Part shown: positions 60,164-64,000 of the stretch, in pieces
How positions within the stretch are numbered: position 1 is the first letter of the stretch
Layout: each line of letters opens with the position of its first letter
DNA from: a virus
Virus record (IMG/VR): IMGVR_UViG_3300010430_002753
Coordinates: 17,272-81,271 of that record
Length of the DNA: 64,000 nucleotides
Reading direction: 5' to 3' (one strand)
Made by a program: the position numbers and the translations under genes
The notes under the pieces: generated by a model
Told to the model about the DNA's origin: nothing
The model's database searches: none
Seen by the model: only the letters and a program-made list of their open reading frames with translations

Positions 60164-62887
60164 TTATATAGTATCTATACTTTCAGCTATTCTAGATTTT
60201 AAAGAACCAGCTCTATTTTGTGCTAACGTTAATTCCATCAATTCAGCTAATTTATCCATTCTTGCTATTAATTTTTCTATATTAGTAGAATTAGTTTGCT
60301 GTGTTGAAGTAGCAGAAGTTGTTTTTTGTGCAGTATTATCTGTTGCGTCTGTTTGTTGTGTAGAAGTAGTTGTTGTGCTTACATTTACAGACGGTGATAT
60401 ATTTTGTCCAAACGCTAATTTTTCTATAAATTCAAATGCTAATTTAAACGGTGTTATAATAGCTAAATATATTCTATCAAATATTTTTATTATTGTTTCT
60501 AATATAGGCGTGAATACTCCAATAATTGCCTTTGAATCCCATACTGTATGTAAAAATAAAAAATCAAATGCATGCACAAACGGATCTATTAAAGCTAAAA
60601 ATATATTTTTTCCAAATCCTTTTAATGTTTCAATTATTCCAGTCATAGCTTTAGTTATAGCACCATTTATAACATCTTTAAACTTAATATATAAAGCTCC
60701 GCCAATCCAACCTATAGGACCAATTAATATAGTCTTCCAATTATCTTTAAAGAAATCATATAATTTTAAAAATAATCCTTTTAATGTTTCAATTATTCCA
60801 GTCATAGCTTTAGTTATAGCATTGTTTATAACGTCTTTAAACTTAATATATAAAGCTCCACCAATCCAACCTATAGGACCGAGTATGGCACCTATTAATA
60901 TAGTTTTCCAATTATCTTTAAAGAAATCATATAATTTTAAAAATAATCCTTTTATTTTTTCTGGTATATCTTTTATAAATTCCCATGCAGACATAAAAGC
61001 ATTTTTAAGTGATTCACCAATTCCTGGAAATTTTTTATATAATAAAACTCCTATACCTATTAATGCACCAATTGCTAAAACTATTAACGTTATTGGCCAT
61101 ATTGCTGCGTTAACTGCTACAGCAAATCCAGTCATTACACCAGTTGCTATTGTAGTTGCACTAGATAATACTAATGTTGCAGCAGATTTTGCATACATTG
61201 CTACAGTTGTTCCTATTAATTGAGCTTTTTCTAAAGCGTATAAACCAATTAATTGTAGTGTAACAATATTATCTTTAATATTTGCTGCTATTTTTGCATA
61301 CGTTGCAGTTGTTAGTGCTATAGTACTCATAGTAGTTCTAATTAATGACCCTTCTAATAAAATAAAAGATGCAGTTAAAATTCCAATAGGTATTTTTAAA
61401 ATATTTAATACTTTTATTAAACCTGTTAACATATCTAATAATTTAGCCAATCCTGATAATAAAGGAATAATAGCAGTTGCAGCTACTACACCAAAAGCCT
61501 TTAATGACATAGTTAATCTACTAAAAGAATCTTGTGTATCTTTCGCACTTATAACGTCTTTCATAGATAAACCTTCTGATAACGCCTTGTTAATAGAAAT
61601 TTGTTTCGTGTTTAATTTTAATAAAGTTTTTTGCCTATTTATTAATTTAGCGGTTTCAGATTCTGTTAATCCTACTGCTTGTGCTATTGCATCTTTTTGA
61701 ATAAAATTTAATTTATCCCATTCAACTTGTTTTCCAAGCTGATTAGTTATTTCTTTCATAGCTTCAAGATGTTTTCCACTAAATGATAATTCTCTTGCTT
61801 TATTAAAACTAATATCTTTTCCTAATATAACACTAGCTTGTAATTCGGATGCTATTGAACTTTCAAAATCTAATAAATGTTCAGTTGTTTTTGCAACTGT
61901 TGATAAACTAAGACCTAATTGTCTTGCATATATAGCAGCATTTATTATATTTTGACCAGCTTCTTTAGAATATTTAGCAAAGAAATTAGTATTTTCTGCT
62001 ATATCTTGCATCACTAATGCAGGAGCTACATCATTTATTTCGGCTGTTCTTTTAGCTGCAGCTAATAAATTTATAGCAGATTCTTTTGATGATTCACTTA
62101 TATTCTGAAATAAATCTAATATAGAAACAGACGTACTTGCACTTATACCTAATGCTTTACTAAATATACTTATATCAGTTAATAATTTTTTATTAATTTT
62201 TTCTGTTGCACCTAATGTAGATTCTAAAGCTATAGTTGTTTCTACAATTTTTTCCATTTCTATTCCATATAATAATGTAGTAGAATATGTTTTTTTCATA
62301 GCTTTGTCTAAATCTTTAGAATAATTTACAGATAATCCTAAATTTGTTCTTAAACTTGCAGAAGCTCTATCTATTTCTTTTATTATATTTAACAGTACTG
62401 CATTTATATTTTTAGTTGCTTTTGCTGATGCTTCTCTATTTAATTCTATTTCTTCTAATTTATCATTAATAGATTTTTGTTTTAGTAATTCATTACTTGT
62501 TTGTAATAACATTTCTAAATATCTTGAATGTGTTCCACTTATTACACCTGATATTTTTCCACTTTCTAATTTATATTCAGTTATTAATTCTTCATAAGAA
62601 ACTTCTTTTCTTAAACCACTCAAAATTTCTTTTTGTAATTTTTTTTCTATTTTAAATAATGCATTAACTTGTTTAGTATTATCATATCTATCTTCAGAAA
62701 ATGATTTAATATCTTTATTTATAGATTTTAATAATTTAGCTGATAAATTTAATTTATCTTCTTTTGCTATAATTTTTTTTAATACTGTATCTCTTTTATT
62801 ATCTATATCTAATATTGATTTATTCATATTTAAATAATCTAATTTAGATTGTAATAACTCTCTAGCAGTATCCTTTTTTTCAGCCAT
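60164..62887 (-). CDS. Tape measure protein, 907 aa
   Basis: Long helical protein that sets tail length. The N-terminal half is charged coiled coil (about 1-170) followed by Ala/Gly-rich helices; residues about 450-650 contain hydrophobic segments (SGLAKLLDMLTGLIKVLN, IGALIGIGVLLYKKF). The middle has a tandem repeat of about 55 residues (KGLFLKLYDFFKDNWKTILI ...), and the C-terminus is Thr/Gln-rich (STTTTSTQQTDATDN). Length predicts a moderate tail. Upstream is TAATATTTATATA, a possible late promoter. Confidence 0.85.
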   Translation of the reverse strand: MAEKKDTARELLQSKLDYLNMNKSILDIDNKRDTVLKKIIAKEDKLNLSAKLLKSINKDIKSFSEDRYDNTKQVNALFKIEKKLQKEILSGLRKEVSYEELITEYKLESGKISGVISGTHSRYLEMLLQTSNELLKQKSINDKLEEIELNREASAKATKNINAVLLNIIKEIDRASASLRTNLGLSVNYSKDLDKAMKKTYSTTLLYGIEMEKIVETTIALESTLGATEKINKKLLTDISIFSKALGISASTSVSILDLFQNISESSKESAINLLAAAKRTAEINDVAPALVMQDIAENTNFFAKYSKEAGQNIINAAIYARQLGLSLSTVAKTTEHLLDFESSIASELQASVILGKDISFNKARELSFSGKHLEAMKEITNQLGKQVEWDKLNFIQKDAIAQAVGLTESETAKLINRQKTLLKLNTKQISINKALSEGLSMKDVISAKDTQDSFSRLTMSLKAFGVVAATAIIPLLSGLAKLLDMLTGLIKVLNILKIPIGILTASFILLEGSLIRTTMSTIALTTATYAKIAANIKDNIVTLQLIGLYALEKAQLIGTTVAMYAKSAATLVLSSATTIATGVMTGFAVAVNAAIWPITLIVLAIGALIGIGVLLYKKFPGIGESLKNAFMSAWEFIKDIPEKIKGLFLKLYDFFKDNWKTILIGAILGPIGWIGGALYIKFKDVINNAITKAMTGIIETLKGLFLKLYDFFKDNWKTILIGPIGWIGGALYIKFKDVINGAITKAMTGIIETLKGFGKNIFLALIDPFVHAFDFLFLHTVWDSKAIIGVFTPILETIIKIFDRIYLAIITPFKLAFEFIEKLAFGQNISPSVNVSTTTTSTQQTDATDNTAQKTTSATSTQQTNSTNIEKLIARMDKLAELMELTLAQNRAGSLKSRIAESIDTI
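60618..60947 (-). repeat. Tandem duplication inside the tape measure gene
   Basis: Units 60618-60776 (159 bp) and 60777-60947 (171 bp) are near-identical, differing by a 12-bp in-frame insertion (Ala-Ile-Leu-Gly) and a few substitutions. Both are multiples of 3, so the frame is preserved. Confidence 0.9.
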
Positions 62888-62942
62888 ATTATTAAAATTT
62901 CCTTTTATTTATTTTCTATATATAAATATTACGATATAAAAA

Positions 62943-62968
62943 AAGATTCAAGCGTTAACTTGAATCTT
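62943..62968 (-). terminator. Rho-independent terminator after the gp51-like gene
   Basis: AAGATTCAAG / CTTGAATCTT, loop CGTTAA-like of 6 nt, then TTTTATATCG on the minus strand. Confidence 0.8.
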
Positions 62969-62974
62969 ACATAT

Positions 62975-63235
62975 TTATCTTTTTGGAGGTTTACTTATCT
63001 TACTTTTATTAGTATTACTATTTTTTTCAGCATCTTTTTTTGATTGATCTTGATCATGTTTCATCTTCATAATACAAAATTTTCTTATATTAATTGGCAT
63101 ATTATAAACTTCATACCAAGATGTTCCATTAGAATTAAAAGCTATAGTTGATACTTCTTCATATAGTAATCTTTTATAATTATTTGGAAGGCCAAAGAAA
63201 GTCTTTCCCCATTGGTAAAGGGATTTCCTCCTCAT
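62975..63235 (-). CDS. gp51-like baseplate hub assembly protein, 86 aa
   Basis: Starts MRRKSLYQWGKTFFGLPNNY; the FGLPNNYKRLLYEEVSTIAF and WYEVYNMPINIRKFCI parts match the T4 gp51-like assembly proteins. The C-terminus is Lys-rich and probably flexible. Its start lies 56 bp inside the upstream gene, in another frame. Confidence 0.75.
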   Translation of the reverse strand: MRRKSLYQWGKTFFGLPNNYKRLLYEEVSTIAFNSNGTSWYEVYNMPINIRKFCIMKMKHDQDQSKKDAEKNSNTNKSKISKPPKR

Positions 63236-63959
63236 TCTCGCAAGAGTTACACATAAAATTTATATCAGTTATTAATTTTGGTGCAACATCAACCATATAT
63301 CCTCTTAATTTTAAAGAATCAATTGAAGGTAATTGTCCTTCTATAAATAAGTCTTTATCATTACCAATTAAATCATTAATAGAAATAACTTGTTGTTTTA
63401 ATCTTGTAGTAATAGATGGATCTACACCGCTTTCTTTATACATCTTTGATTTATGTTTAATAGAATTTTCTATTGATAACATATCACCAATCGTCATTAA
63501 TTTAAATTTAACATTTGATTTACTTCTTGGTAATATAAATTCAAATTCATTTTTATTCTTTGTAAATTTATCAAAATCAAATTCTTCATTGTCAAAATTA
63601 TTTAAATCTATAGATAACTTACTTTTTGTATCACAATTTGGACAAGAATATTTTACTTTATAATCTGATCCATACGCCATAATTCTTCCTGCAATTAATA
63701 ATGCATTAAAATCGCATTCTAATATATCATTCAATTTAATACCAACAGTGGCTATTAATGATCTAATAAATTCATATATAACTGTTCCATTTTGTATTAA
63801 TTTTTTAGATGTTAAAATATCTTCTTCTCTAGCTGTTGGATATTTTAAATCTATATACCCTTGTGCTAATTTAGAATCTTTTGGATAAAAATGTCCTTTA
63901 GATGGTAAATAAATTTTCTCTGTAGGATAATCATATTTTACTGTAGATTGGTTACTCAT
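63180..63959 (-). CDS. gp26-like baseplate hub protein, 259 aa
   Basis: Contains the gp26-type pattern: IYLPSKGHFYPKDSKLAQGY (about 16-35), TAREEDILTSKKLIQNGTVI, LECDFNALLIAGRIMAYGSD, then SCPNCDTKSK and FMCNSCENEEEIPLPMG, two CxxC pairs that could bind zinc. Adjacent to gp51-like gene as in T4 and related phages. The zinc pairs are noted in phage relatives. TAAGGAGAAAT precedes the ATG. Confidence 0.8.
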   Translation of the reverse strand: MSNQSTVKYDYPTEKIYLPSKGHFYPKDSKLAQGYIDLKYPTAREEDILTSKKLIQNGTVIYEFIRSLIATVGIKLNDILECDFNALLIAGRIMAYGSDYKVKYSCPNCDTKSKLSIDLNNFDNEEFDFDKFTKNKNEFEFILPRSKSNVKFKLMTIGDMLSIENSIKHKSKMYKESGVDPSITTRLKQQVISINDLIGNDKDLFIEGQLPSIDSLKLRGYMVDVAPKLITDINFMCNSCENEEEIPLPMGKDFLWPSK

Positions 63960-64000
63960 TATTTCTCCTTATTATTTTTATGTATTTATTATAAATATAG

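Noticed and set aside
60375-61223. Long plus-strand frame of 282 codons opposite the tape measure gene
   Set aside because: It arises opposite the repeated hydrophobic region, where codon bias leaves the other strand open. It lacks a ribosome site and all real genes here are on the minus strand.

Overview
The window is a stretch of a large tailed-phage genome. Base composition is strongly AT-rich, every supported gene lies on the minus strand, genes are packed with short or overlapping junctions, and the core genes are of T4-like (contractile-tail myovirus) type: UvsX/RecA, gp32-like SSB, DnaB/gp41-like helicase, 5' nuclease, and gp26-, gp51- and gp53-like baseplate proteins with a tape measure protein. 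Ribosome binding sites are strong (GGAG/AGGAG), most early genes have TTGACA / 16-17 bp / TATAAT-type promoters, and the standard code is used. These features argue for a host with ordinary sigma70 promoters and AT-rich DNA. The host cannot be named from the sequence.

Layout, by plus coordinate (transcription runs right to left): 1-13.4 kb, early operons of mostly unknown genes, with a metallophosphatase, a vWA-domain operon, a HAD enzyme and a Thg1-like tRNA enzyme. 13.5-21.4 kb, a late operon of virion surface or fibre-like proteins with LamG-like domains. 21.4-28.2 kb, about 21 ordinary tRNA genes plus two aberrant ones, interleaved with small genes (a Pth2-like protein, a dual-specificity phosphatase) and structured spacers. 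28.2-45 kb, early and metabolic genes: GroEL, PRPP-synthetase-like, CCA-adding enzyme, class II ribonucleotide reductase, a triple zinc-finger protein, a YfaP-like protein and a large paralogous family. 45-54.3 kb, replication and recombination: DHH phosphoesterase, helicase, 5' nuclease, UvsX, SSB and a reduced family-A polymerase. 54.5-64 kb, tail and baseplate genes, one of which carries a fused Prim-Pol region.

The tRNA theme runs through the window. Besides the tRNA array there are a CCA-adding enzyme (several tRNA genes lack an encoded CCA), a Thg1-like enzyme and a Pth2-like protein. This fits a phage that keeps its own translation-support kit.

The most unusual feature is a set of at least 14 small early proteins ending in the same tail, roughly N-I-x-R-N-L-K-L-L-N-K. 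Most carry a YwqK/MORN-like repeat with a core GPA motif, but some have unrelated N-terminal parts. In several cases the stop codon is followed after exactly 8 bp by the -35 box of the next promoter, so tail-coding DNA plus promoter forms a repeated cassette boundary. Other points of interest are a virion protein fused to tandem Prim-Pol-like domains, large inverted repeats between tRNA genes, a roughly 490-bp structured region without a gene, and conspicuous leader structures ahead of the polymerase and SSB genes.
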